A stretch of 33,937 nt of DNA. Origin: Actinomycetales bacterium (lineage in GTDB: Bacteria; Actinomycetota; Actinomycetes; Actinomycetales; JAHECE01). Location: the NCBI GenBank assembly GCA_029975645.1, contig JARKOU010000236.1, positions 1 to 33,937 on the forward strand. Reading direction: 5' to 3'. The notes beneath the pieces were generated by a model. The model was not told the origin of the DNA and searched no databases. It saw only the letters and a program-made list of their open reading frames with translations. This document shows, one piece after another, positions 23,556 to 30,779 of the stretch. Numbering within the stretch: the stretch's first letter is position 1; every line of letters starts with the position of its first letter. The position numbers and the translations under genes were made by a program.

Positions 23556-23616
23556 GGTTGGCCCTCGTACGCTTGGGCGCCGGGGTCACACGGACCGGGC
23601 ACGGCGGGAGGGCACG

Positions 23617-25236
23617 ATGACTGAGCAGGGGACCGCACCGCAGGCAGACGATCCCGGGGCGCCCGCGGCCACACCGCCCGCAGGCCCCGCCCTGGAGCCG
23701 GGAGCGCCGCGCACCACACACCTGGGCTGGGCGCTCGCCGCCCTCATGCTCACCTTGCTCCTCGCGGCGCTCGACCAGACCATCGTCTCGACCGCCCTGC
23801 CGACCATCACCAGCGACCTCGGCGGCCTGAACCACCTCTCCTGGGTGGTCACGGCCTACCTCCTGGCCTCGACGGCCAGCACGCCCATCTGGGGCAAGAT
23901 CTCGGACCTGTACGGCCGCAAGCTGATGCTCCAGTCGGCCGTGGTCGTGTTCGTCGCCGCTTCCGCGCTGGCCGGCCTCTCGCAGACCATGGGCCAGCTC
24001 ATCGCGACGCGGGCGCTCCAGGGCCTCGGCGGCGGCGGGATCATGGTCCTGGTCATGGCGGTCATCGCTGACCTCATCCCGCCGCGCGAGCGCGGCCGCT
24101 ACGCGGGGCTGTTCGGCGCCGTCTTCGGCCTCGCCAGCATCCTCGGGCCGCTCCTCGGTGGCTTCTTCACCGAGCAGCTCTCCTGGCGCTGGATCTTCTA
24201 CATCAACCTTCCCCTGGGCATCGCAGCGTTCGCCATCCTCGGCGCCGTCCTGCACCTCCCGCGCCACCGCGAGCGCCACAGCATCGACTGGCTCGGCGCA
24301 TCGCTGCTGGTCGCGGGCGTGACCGCGCTCCTGCTGGTCACGGTCTGGGGCGGCCAGGAGTACGACTGGCTGTCCCCGCAGATCATCGGCCTGACCGTGG
24401 CCGGCACGATCGCCCTGGCGCTCTTCGTGTGGCAGGAGTTCCGCACGAGCGAGCCGATCGTCTCGATGGCGCTCTTCCGGGACAAGGTCTTCACCGTCAC
24501 GTCCGGGATCGGCTTCGTCGTCGGCTTCGCGATGTTCGGCTCGATCGTCTACCTGTCGATCTACCTCCAGGTGGTGTACGGCTCCACCCCCACCGAGGCC
24601 GGGCTCCAGCTCCTGCCCCTCATGGTCGGCATGCTCGTGACCTCGATCGGCTCCGGGCTGCTCATCACCCGCTTCGGGCGCTACAAGATCTTCCCGATCG
24701 TCGGCACGGCGTTGGCCACCCTGGGGCTCCTGCTCTTCTCACGGCTGGGGAGCACCACGCCGTACTGGCAGATCGCTCTCGCCATGCTGATCCTCGGCAC
24801 CGGCCTTGGCAACGTCATGCAGGTGCTCGTCCTGGCCGTCCAGAACTCGGTCCCGCAGCGCGAGATCGGGGCCGCGACCAGCGCGTCCACCTTCTTCCGG
24901 TCGATCGGCGGCTCGTTCGGGACGGCGGTGTTCGGCGCGGTCTGGACGGCACGGCTCGCCGTCGAGATGGCCGGCATCGCACCGGGTGGATCGGCGCCGA
25001 TCGGCGAGGCGACCGGCTCGCTCGACGCACTTCGGTCCCTGCCGCCCGCGATCCAGGAGCAGGTGCTCGGCGCCTTCGCGCGCGCCATCGACACCACGTT
25101 CCTGGTCGCCGTGCCGATCATGGCCGCGGCGTTCGTCCTGGCGTTGTTCCTCCCCGAGGTTCCGCTGCGCCGCACGCACAACGTCGAGGAGATGATCGCC
25201 GACGACGCCGCGGTGCCCCTGCCGTCCTGGGACTGA
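23617..25236 (+). CDS. MFS multidrug exporter, DHA2 (EmrB/QacA) family
   Basis: A 539-residue membrane protein expected to expel drugs or other amphipathic compounds by proton antiport, with the 14-helix topology of the DHA2 family. Motif D1 is LDQTIVSTALPTI (Asp53), motif A is GKISDLYGRK (93-102), motif B includes Arg132 in ATRALQGLGGG, and antiporter motif C is GLASILGPLLGG (171-182). Length is normal for the family. ATG 23617 is chosen over the in-frame ATG at 23551 because GGGAGG lies seven bases before it and the extra upstream residues are Arg-rich and not membrane-like. A cytoplasmic Ala/Pro-rich tail of about 33 residues precedes the first helix. Its substrate cannot be told from sequence. 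The palindrome upstream may be its operator. Confidence 0.93.
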   Translation: MTEQGTAPQADDPGAPAATPPAGPALEPGAPRTTHLGWALAALMLTLLLAALDQTIVSTALPTITSDLGGLNHLSWVVTAYLLASTASTPIWGKISDLYGRKLMLQSAVVVFVAASALAGLSQTMGQLIATRALQGLGGGGIMVLVMAVIADLIPPRERGRYAGLFGAVFGLASILGPLLGGFFTEQLSWRWIFYINLPLGIAAFAILGAVLHLPRHRERHSIDWLGASLLVAGVTALLLVTVWGGQEYDWLSPQIIGLTVAGTIALALFVWQEFRTSEPIVSMALFRDKVFTVTSGIGFVVGFAMFGSIVYLSIYLQVVYGSTPTEAGLQLLPLMVGMLVTSIGSGLLITRFGRYKIFPIVGTALATLGLLLFSRLGSTTPYWQIALAMLILGTGLGNVMQVLVLAVQNSVPQREIGAATSASTFFRSIGGSFGTAVFGAVWTARLAVEMAGIAPGGSAPIGEATGSLDALRSLPPAIQEQVLGAFARAIDTTFLVAVPIMAAAFVLALFLPEVPLRRTHNVEEMIADDAAVPLPSWD

Positions 25237-25279
25237 CGGGGCGCCTTCCGGGTTCACGGGGGCGGCCGGCCCGGGCCGA

Positions 25280-25298
25280 CGGCGGCAGCCGACCGCCG
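25280..25298. terminator. Weak hairpin after the exporter gene
   Basis: CGGCGG and CCGCCG form a 6-bp stem around a 7-base loop, 43 bp after the exporter stop. A 12-bp perfect palindrome, CGGCCCGGGCCG, lies just upstream at 25267-25278. There is no T-tract, so intrinsic termination is uncertain and chance hairpins are common at this GC content. Confidence 0.2.
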
Positions 25299-25310
25299 CG
25301 GGCGACCGAG

Positions 25311-25346
25311 CGGATGCCTCGCGCGGATGCCTCGCGCGGATGTCCC
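25311..25346 (+). repeat. 13-bp direct repeat ahead of the methyltransferase-glycosylase gene
   Basis: CGGATGCCTCGCG occurs twice head to tail (25311-25323, 25324-25336) and is followed by a partial third copy beginning CGGATG. It sits between the exporter stop and the next start, overlapping one alternative ATG at 25340. No function is evident. Confidence 0.6.
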
Positions 25347-25396
25347 GTCCGGGGCCCTGCTTGCATCGCTCCCGAACGCCCCCGAGACTCGCCCCC

Positions 25397-27184
25397 ATGC
25401 GGGGAAGGCTGCGGGCCACGGTCCGGTTGGTGCGAGCGGGGAACACCGCCGCGAGGGTGCGGGTCATGCGCGACGGCGCCGCAGCGACGCGGATCGCCGC
25501 TCTCGGCGCCGGCGTCCGCTCGGGCGTGCTGACCACCCTCGAGCGCCGCCCGCTCGACGCGAGGTCGCTCGCCGCGGCCGTGGGCGCCGTCGACGTCGCG
25601 CTGCTGGCGGCTTTCCTGCGGGTCCTGGAGGCGAACGGTCTGGTCAGGTCCGTGAACGGCCGGTGGGGCATCACCGCCCGCGCGCGCGACGTACTGGCAG
25701 ACCCGGTTGCGCGGGCCGCCGCGCTCGCCTACGGCGGCTATCACACCGACCTCTACCTCGGCCTCCCCCGGCAGCTGAGCGGCGGACCGGCACGCACCGA
25801 CATCGCGGACGAGGGCGAGACCATCGCCCGGCTCTCCGAGGGCTTCCGGCCGTTCGTCGAGGAGGCCGTTCGCGGCGTTGCCCGCGACGTCGCACCCCGC
25901 CGCGTGCTCGACGTCGGCTGCGGGTCCGGCCATCTGCTCGCGACGATGCTCGACGCAGCGCCGGGCGCCGTCGGACTCGGGGTCGATGCCCATTCCGCAG
26001 CGGTGGACCTCGCGCGCCGGTCCCTCGCCGAAGCGGGTCTCGGGCGGCGCGCCGAGGTGGTGCAGGCGGAGGCGACCAGCCTCGAGGCGGTGGTCGCCGA
26101 GCACGGCGGGCCCGTGGACCTGGCCCTGCTCGCGAACGTGATCTACTACACGCCCGTCGCGGAGCGGGCCTCCTTCCTCCGGAGCCTGGCCTCCGCCCTG
26201 CGGCCCCGCGGGATGTTACTGCTGGTCACGACCGTTGCCGAGCCCGAGACGTTCTCGCGGCACTTCGATCTCTTGCTCCGGGCGCAGGGACTCGGGATGG
26301 AGCTGCCGGAGGTCGAGGGGCTGCGTGAGGCGCTGGACGCGGCCGGGTTCCGGGACGTCGTCGTCGAGCGGTTGTCGCCCGGGGTCCCGCTCGTGTCGGT
26401 GACCGCGCGATCGGGGGCGCGCGCCGTCGTCGTCCCGGAGGCTGCACCCGTCCCGGAAGCCGCACCCGTCCCGGAAGCCGCGGCGGCCTCGGAAGCCGAC
26501 GTCGTCCCGGAAGCCGACGCCCCCGAGGCGGAAGCGCTCGAATCGCTCTCGCAGCCCGAAACGCCCACCCTCGTCGAGGAGACCCCTGCCGTGACGCACG
26601 AGATCCACCTGAGCGGCGACGACGCCGCCGACGCACTCCTCACGTCCTCGCCCCTCGCCCTGCTGATCGGGATGCTCCTGGACCAGCAGGTACCGATGGA
26701 GACGGCGTTCGCCGGGCCGGCGAAGGTGCGGGACCGCCTCGGCGGGCTGGATGCGGCGGCGATCGCCGCGATGGACCCGACGGCGCTCGAGGAGGTGTGC
26801 CGCACCCCACCGGCCGTGCACCGCTACCCCGGGGCGATGGCGAAGCGGATCCAGGCGCTGTGCGCCGTCGTCGTCGAGGAGTACGACGGCGACGCGACGG
26901 CGCTGTGGACGCGTGGCACGCCCGACGGCGCTGAGGTGCTGCGCCGCCTGAAGCGCCTGCCGGGGTTCGGGGAGCAGAAGGCGCGGATCTTCCTGGCACT
27001 GCTGGGCAAGCAACTCGGGCTCGAGGCGCCGGGGTGGCGCGAGGCAGCCGGGCCGTACGGCGAGGAGGGGACGTTCCTCTCGGTGGCGGACGTGGTGGAC
27101 GCCGAATCCCTCGGCCGCGTGCGCGAGACCAAGCGAGCCGCGAAAGCCCAGGCCAGGGCTACGACCACGACCCAGGCCGGCTGA
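25397..27184 (+). CDS. Fusion protein: SAM-dependent methyltransferase + HhH-GPD base-excision-repair domain
   Basis: A single frame of 595 residues joins two enzymes. Residues 1-120 are a helical/winged-helix-like region. A class I methyltransferase follows, with motif I DVGCGSGHLL (Asp172 on), an acidic motif near GLGVDAHS, VDLALLANVIYY, and a LRPRGMLLLVTT strand. Residues about 345-398 are a Pro-Glu-Ala linker with repeated VPEAAP. From 399 the sequence matches the small actinobacterial HhH-GPD family: LIGMLLDQQVPMETAFAGP, VHRYPGAMAKRIQALC, the helix-hairpin-helix LPGFGEQKARI (521-531), then GWREAAGPYGEEG. That family is usually a free-standing protein of about 190 residues. Start is uncertain: ATG 25340, ATG 25397, GTG 25430 and ATG 25466 (best purine tract) are all in frame. 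Substrates of both halves are unknown. Confidence 0.85.
   Translation: MRGRLRATVRLVRAGNTAARVRVMRDGAAATRIAALGAGVRSGVLTTLERRPLDARSLAAAVGAVDVALLAAFLRVLEANGLVRSVNGRWGITARARDVLADPVARAAALAYGGYHTDLYLGLPRQLSGGPARTDIADEGETIARLSEGFRPFVEEAVRGVARDVAPRRVLDVGCGSGHLLATMLDAAPGAVGLGVDAHSAAVDLARRSLAEAGLGRRAEVVQAEATSLEAVVAEHGGPVDLALLANVIYYTPVAERASFLRSLASALRPRGMLLLVTTVAEPETFSRHFDLLLRAQGLGMELPEVEGLREALDAAGFRDVVVERLSPGVPLVSVTARSGARAVVVPEAAPVPEAAPVPEAAAASEADVVPEADAPEAEALESLSQPETPTLVEETPAVTHEIHLSGDDAADALLTSSPLALLIGMLLDQQVPMETAFAGPAKVRDRLGGLDAAAIAAMDPTALEEVCRTPPAVHRYPGAMAKRIQALCAVVVEEYDGDATALWTRGTPDGAEVLRRLKRLPGFGEQKARIFLALLGKQLGLEAPGWREAAGPYGEEGTFLSVADVVDAESLGRVRETKRAAKAQARATTTTQAG
26431..26530 (+). repeat. 18-bp-type repeats encoding the interdomain linker
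   Basis: The unit CCCGTCCCGGAAGCCGCA and diverged copies recur four to five times and encode VPEAAP/VPEAD hexapeptides. The repeat makes a flexible acidic Pro-Ala linker between methyltransferase and HhH-GPD domains, and could have arisen by slippage after the two genes became joined. Confidence 0.7.
26576..26593 (+). promoter_or_regulatory. Internal ribosome-binding site and GTG before the HhH-GPD domain
   Basis: GAGGAG (26576-26581) is followed after nine bases by an in-frame GTG (26591) that would start VTHEIHLSGDDAAD. Free-standing members of the HhH-GPD family begin at about this point. The site could allow a separate glycosylase product, or be the relic of a formerly separate gene. It could also be chance, since GAG GAG here simply encodes part of VEET. 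Confidence 0.45.
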
Positions 27185-27202
27185 AGGGCCGGCACGGGCA
27201 CC

Positions 27203-27217
27203 GGGCTCGCTCAGCCC
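27203..27217. terminator. Small hairpin at a convergent gene end
   Basis: GGGCT-CGCTC-AGCCC forms a 5-bp stem between the plus-strand fusion gene (stop 27184) and the minus-strand transporter, whose stop codon it overlaps. The 26-bp convergent gap makes a shared terminator plausible, but the stem is short and no T-tract follows on either strand. Confidence 0.25.
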
Positions 27218-28860
27218 ACCCCACCGAGCACGGTGAAGATCACCTGAGCCAGGATGATCTTGCTGATCATCGAGAGCGGGTAGACGAGCGACCATCCGAC
27301 GTTCGGCGACTCGTCCTGGGCCTGTTCGGCCGCGAAACCGAGCACCGCGGGCTGGGTGTGCATCGCCGAGACGACGCCGGTGAGCATCCCGTACGGGATC
27401 CGGAGCACCTTGTAGCCGATGATCAGGGTCAGCACCGGGACGGCCAGGCTGATCACGGCGCCGGCCAGGAGGATCGTCGCGCCGCCGCTGCCGGAGAAGG
27501 TGGAGACGAACGTGTAGCCGGACTTCAGGCCCACGGCGGCGAGGAACAGGATGAGGCCGATCTGCCGGAGCGTGAGGTTGGCGTTGTAGGGGATGGTCCA
27601 GACGATCCGCCCCGTCCGGCGCACGGCGCCGAGCACCAGGCCCACAAGCAGCGGCCCACCGGCGGAGCCGAGCGTGAACGTGACGCCGCCGGGCAGCGGG
27701 ATCGGGATGAGGCCCACCAGCAGGCCCAGTGACATCCCCAGGCCGAACGAGAGGAGGTCGATCTCGGACAGCACCTTGTAGGAGTCCCCGAACAACCTGC
27801 TGATCTCACCCATGCGCTCCGGCTGCGCCACCACGCGTACCCGGTCCCCCAGTTCGAGGACGGTGTCACCCGAGGCCATGACGTCGACGTCGCCCTTGCG
27901 CACGCGCGTGACGATCGCGCCGTAGCGCTCCGGCAACTCGAGGTCGCGGATGCGCTTGCCCACCACGTCCTTGCGGGAGACGAACATGCGGCGGACGTCG
28001 TAGGTGCTGCGGTCCACGTCGAGGCGCTCGGGGTCCGCCTGGCCGAGCACGCGGCAGGCCTCGGCCACGTCGTCGGGATTGCCGACCACCACCACGCGGT
28101 CGCCGATCGCGAGGCGCGTGTCGCCGTCGGCCACGTGGACGTCGCCCTCGTGCTGCACACGGCTCAGGACCACTCGCATGCTCTTGCCGCGGTGCAGCTC
28201 GCGGACCGTCCACCCCGCCACCGAGGGGTTCGTCACGCGCACGGTCACGTTCGAGATCGTCTTCTGCACCAGGGCCATGCCCGAGAGGCGCTCGGCCTCC
28301 TTCCGGTAGTTCACGCGGTAGATGGCCCGGACCAGGCTGATCGCCAGGATCGGGCCGAGCACGCCCATGGGGTAGGTCACGGAGTAGCCGACCACGGGCT
28401 CGTTGAGCAGGGCTTCGACGTCGGACGCCGCGGCTTCGGCGCGGATCATCTCCAGGACGCCGGCCAGGGCCGGGGTGTTCGTCAGGCTGCCGGCGAAGAC
28501 GCCCGCCGCGATCGTGGACTTGAAGGCGAAGAGGGCGGCGGCGCCGAGCACGAGCAGCGACGCGAACACGAGCATCGCGAGCACGAAGAGGTTGTCGCGC
28601 AGGCCCTTGCGGCTGAAGGAGGCGAAGAAGCCGGCACCGCTCGCCAGGCCGATCGTGTACACGAACACAGCGAGCCCGAAGGTGAAGGCGAAGTCGGGGA
28701 CCTTGAGGTCGGGGTGGAACGAGCCGATCACGAGGCCGACGAAGAGGACCGCGGCGACACCGAGGCTCGCACCCTTGATCCGGATCCGCCCGACCGCGTA
28801 GCCGATCGCCGCCGTGACGAACAGCAGCAAGATCGGGTTGTCGACGAGTAGGTCGATCAT
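27211..28860 (-). CDS. AspT/YidE/YbjL-family transporter with two RCK_C (TrkA-C) domains
   Basis: A 549-residue membrane protein. Two homologous transmembrane halves (about 5-185 and 370-549) flank two cytoplasmic RCK_C domains (about 203-275 and 288-365). Family signatures are FAGSLTNTPALAG (123-134) and its mirror GVVSAMHTQPAVLGFA (495-510), the aspartate-alanine-exchanger duplication motifs. Each RCK_C domain ends in a GDRVVVVG or GDRVRVVA strand, a fold that binds small ligands and gates transport. Members such as AspT exchange carboxylates, but the substrate here is unknown. Start ATG 28860 is preferred over the in-frame ATG at 28998 because GAGGAG lies just upstream and the extra residues are Arg-rich and not membrane-like. 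It is transcribed away from the HNH gene. Confidence 0.9.
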   Translation of the reverse strand: MIDLLVDNPILLLFVTAAIGYAVGRIRIKGASLGVAAVLFVGLVIGSFHPDLKVPDFAFTFGLAVFVYTIGLASGAGFFASFSRKGLRDNLFVLAMLVFASLLVLGAAALFAFKSTIAAGVFAGSLTNTPALAGVLEMIRAEAAASDVEALLNEPVVGYSVTYPMGVLGPILAISLVRAIYRVNYRKEAERLSGMALVQKTISNVTVRVTNPSVAGWTVRELHRGKSMRVVLSRVQHEGDVHVADGDTRLAIGDRVVVVGNPDDVAEACRVLGQADPERLDVDRSTYDVRRMFVSRKDVVGKRIRDLELPERYGAIVTRVRKGDVDVMASGDTVLELGDRVRVVAQPERMGEISRLFGDSYKVLSEIDLLSFGLGMSLGLLVGLIPIPLPGGVTFTLGSAGGPLLVGLVLGAVRRTGRIVWTIPYNANLTLRQIGLILFLAAVGLKSGYTFVSTFSGSGGATILLAGAVISLAVPVLTLIIGYKVLRIPYGMLTGVVSAMHTQPAVLGFAAEQAQDESPNVGWSLVYPLSMISKIILAQVIFTVLGGVG

Positions 28861-29040
28861 CCGGTGCTCCTCGGCTCTCGACGGGCGTTGCGGCCCACTG
28901 CTTCCTTGGATTCGCGTGTCCGACGGCAGACGGTGGCGTCTGGACGGGTGTCGGGCCGCTCGCCGGAGGCGAGGTTCCGTCCCCGACCCCGTAGTCAAGT
29001 ACCGCCGCAGGGGCCTCCTGTAGGACCTGGGGCCGGATCG

Positions 29041-29114
29041 ACGCCGCAGGTGCGGGATAGGGGGCGAGGGCGCAGGTGAGAGGTAGGGGCGACGGCGCAG
29101 GTGAGGGATGCGAT
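29041..29114 (+). repeat. Three imperfect 25-28-bp direct repeats
   Basis: Units begin ACGCCGCAGGTGCGGGATAG (29041), GGCGCAGGTGAGAGGTAGGG (29068) and GGCGCAGGTGAGGGATGCG (29093). The shared core is GCAGGTG followed by a purine-rich stretch. The spacing of 25-27 bp is about two and a half helical turns. They could bind a regulator or simply be slippage products. Confidence 0.55.
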
Positions 29115-29204
29115 GTGAGTGCGGCGTGCGACGGTGTGGCCACGCCGAGGTTGCCCGGACCGAGCACTCAGCCTGCGCCCCTGAGCAGGGGGTTGACCGA
29201 CTTG

Positions 29205-29218
29205 CGAACGCCTGTTCG
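29205..29218. promoter_or_regulatory. LexA-type SOS box upstream of the DUF222-HNH gene
   Basis: CGAAC-GCCT-GTTCG contains GAAC-N4-GTTC, the core of the actinobacterial LexA operator, with the flanking C/G pair conserved as well. It lies 50 bp before the ATG at 29268, within the probable promoter region: TTGACC at 29193 could be a -35, and AATACT at 29223 follows. LexA binding would repress the gene until DNA damage. SOS control of 13E12-type genes is established in Mycobacterium tuberculosis, which supports the call. Confidence 0.7.
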
Positions 29219-29267
29219 ATCCAATACTCTTTGATACAGCAGTTCGAGTGGCGGAGGTGTTGGAGCT

Positions 29268-30779
29268 ATGGACGGCGGCGAAGCAGCCTCGACTGCCGGT
29301 GCCGCGGCCTCCGCCGGCCCGGTGTCCATGGCGCGCGCCGTGGTCGCTGCGATGACTGCGCTGGTCGGGGGTGCGGCTGCCACGTTCGCACCCGGCTGGA
29401 CGTTCGAGGAGCGCGCCGGGGTGATCGTCTCCCTCGACCGCCTCACCGCGCTTGTCGGGGTCTACCGGGCTGCGGTGCTGGCCGCCCACAAGCAGGATGG
29501 CCGGTGGGCGAGATCCGGCGACCGCTCCTTCGAGGCGTTCCGGGGCCGCACCGCTCGCACAGGCACGGGAGCAGCCCGCGCGGAGATGGAGCTCGCCGAG
29601 GGATTGACCGCCCTACCCCAGGCCGCCGTCGCGATCGAGGAGGGCCGGGTCGGGCTCGGGCACGCCGAGGTCCTCACCCGCGTCCGGGCCCGCTCCTCCC
29701 AGCGCGTGCGGGACGCACTCGACGCCGGGGGCGCCGACGAGTTGCTGGCCGCTGCGGCGAACCTTGACGTGCCGACGTTCGCCAAGCGCGCAGCCGCGTG
29801 GGCGGCAGCACAGGACTCCGACGGCTGCGAGGCCTCGTTCGCCGCGGTGCGGGCCCGGCGCTATCTCCGCCTGATCGAGCGCGACGGCGGAACCCGCCTC
29901 GACGGGTTCGTCGACACCGTTGTCGGGGCCACGTTCCGCACCGCCCTCGAGGCGCTCACGCCCGAGCCCGCCGTCGACGACGAGCGCTCGCCCGATCAGC
30001 GGTCCGCCGACGCGCTCGCGACCCTTGCCGAACACGCCCTCGATGCCGGCGCGGACAAGATCGGCGCCCAGATCCGGCCGCACCTCTCGCTGCTCGTCCC
30101 GGGCGAGGCCTGGGTCGCGAGCCGCCGGGGTCGGTCGCAGACGGCCGGGTCCGGTGAGGGGCTCGGCGTCGTCGCGATGCCCGAACTGGACGACGGCACG
30201 GTCCTCCCCCTGTCCGAACTGCAGAGACTTGCCTGCGACTGCGAGATCACCCGGCTGGTCCTGGACGCGGACGGCGTACCGCTGGACGTCGGTCAGACCG
30301 AGCGCACGTACAGCAAGGGCCTTCGGCGGGCGGTCCTGGTCCGAGACGGGCACTGCCAGTGGCCTGGGTGCACCCTGCGCGCGTCGTGGTGCGAGGTCCA
30401 CCACATCGAGTGGTTCTCGCGCGGAGGCGCGACGTCGATCGAGAACGGTCTGACGCTCTGCGTCTTCCACCACCACGAGGTCCACCGGCGCCACATCACC
30501 ATCACGCCGATCACGGGGGGTCACGCCTTCGCCCGTACCGACGGGAGCACCCTGGGGACCACCGTGCGGGAGTCCGACATCGGACGCCTCAGCGGCGCCG
30601 GCCGGTCTGCCCAGCGACCTGGGAGGACGAGTCGTCCACCCGGCCGGGTGGACCCCGTTCGAGAGGGCCCGGCCCGAGATCGGGATCGGGATCGGGATCG
30701 GGATCGACTCGGTCCAGGTCCGGGTCCGGGCGTTACGACCCGGGTGGCTCGATCCCGTGAAGGAGGCGGAGCGCCATGA
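29268..30779 (+). CDS. DUF222 / 13E12-type HNH endonuclease family protein
   Basis: A 503-residue protein. The N-terminal two-thirds is the helical DUF222 region (about 45-330; for example EERAGVIVSLDRL and ALPQAAVAIEEGRVGLGHAEVL). The C-terminal HNH domain has C363xxxxC368, EVHHIEWFSRGG (His378/His379), Asn393 and C398xxHHH. The cysteines probably hold a structural zinc and the HH-N-H set binds the catalytic metal. Such proteins are abundant, often multicopy, in actinobacteria and are thought to act on DNA; a biochemical role is not settled. GGAGGT nine bases before ATG 29268 fixes the start. The SOS box implies damage induction. The last 35 residues are low-complexity (RDRDRDRDRD, then GPGPGPG), come from a microsatellite, and overlap hemA by 47 bp on the other strand. 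Confidence 0.9.
   Translation: MDGGEAASTAGAAASAGPVSMARAVVAAMTALVGGAAATFAPGWTFEERAGVIVSLDRLTALVGVYRAAVLAAHKQDGRWARSGDRSFEAFRGRTARTGTGAARAEMELAEGLTALPQAAVAIEEGRVGLGHAEVLTRVRARSSQRVRDALDAGGADELLAAAANLDVPTFAKRAAAWAAAQDSDGCEASFAAVRARRYLRLIERDGGTRLDGFVDTVVGATFRTALEALTPEPAVDDERSPDQRSADALATLAEHALDAGADKIGAQIRPHLSLLVPGEAWVASRRGRSQTAGSGEGLGVVAMPELDDGTVLPLSELQRLACDCEITRLVLDADGVPLDVGQTERTYSKGLRRAVLVRDGHCQWPGCTLRASWCEVHHIEWFSRGGATSIENGLTLCVFHHHEVHRRHITITPITGGHAFARTDGSTLGTTVRESDIGRLSGAGRSAQRPGRTSRPPGRVDPVREGPARDRDRDRDRDRLGPGPGPGVTTRVARSREGGGAP
30682..30705 (+). repeat. GGGATC hexanucleotide microsatellite in the HNH gene tail
   Basis: Four perfect GGGATC units follow a degenerate GAGATC and precede GACTCGGTCC and three GGTCCG-like units. 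In frame they encode Arg-Asp pairs and then Gly-Pro pairs. Copy-number change is in multiples of six, so slippage would alter tail length without a frameshift. The array ends 28 bp before the hemA stop, so it also lies in the hemA 3' flank. Confidence 0.85.

Larger units (their letters stand above)
28861..29267. other. 407-bp divergent spacer
   Basis: No convincing gene is present; the open frames here are Arg-rich and lack ribosome sites. It holds three imperfect direct repeats, an SOS box and a less GC-rich stretch (about 29219-29245, CAATACTCTTTGATACAG) suitable for a promoter in front of the HNH gene. GGAGGT at 29253-29258 is its ribosome-binding site. Confidence 0.6.

Noticed and set aside
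23551-23616. Upstream ATG for the exporter at 23551
   Set aside because: It lacks a good ribosome site and adds an Arg-rich extension, while ATG 23617 has GGGAGG at ideal distance.
24429-25674. Overlapping open frames on both strands of the exporter and fusion genes
   Set aside because: They are Arg/Ala/Pro-rich shadows; the membrane helices and motifs belong to the frame 23617-25236 and the methyltransferase motifs to 25397-27184.
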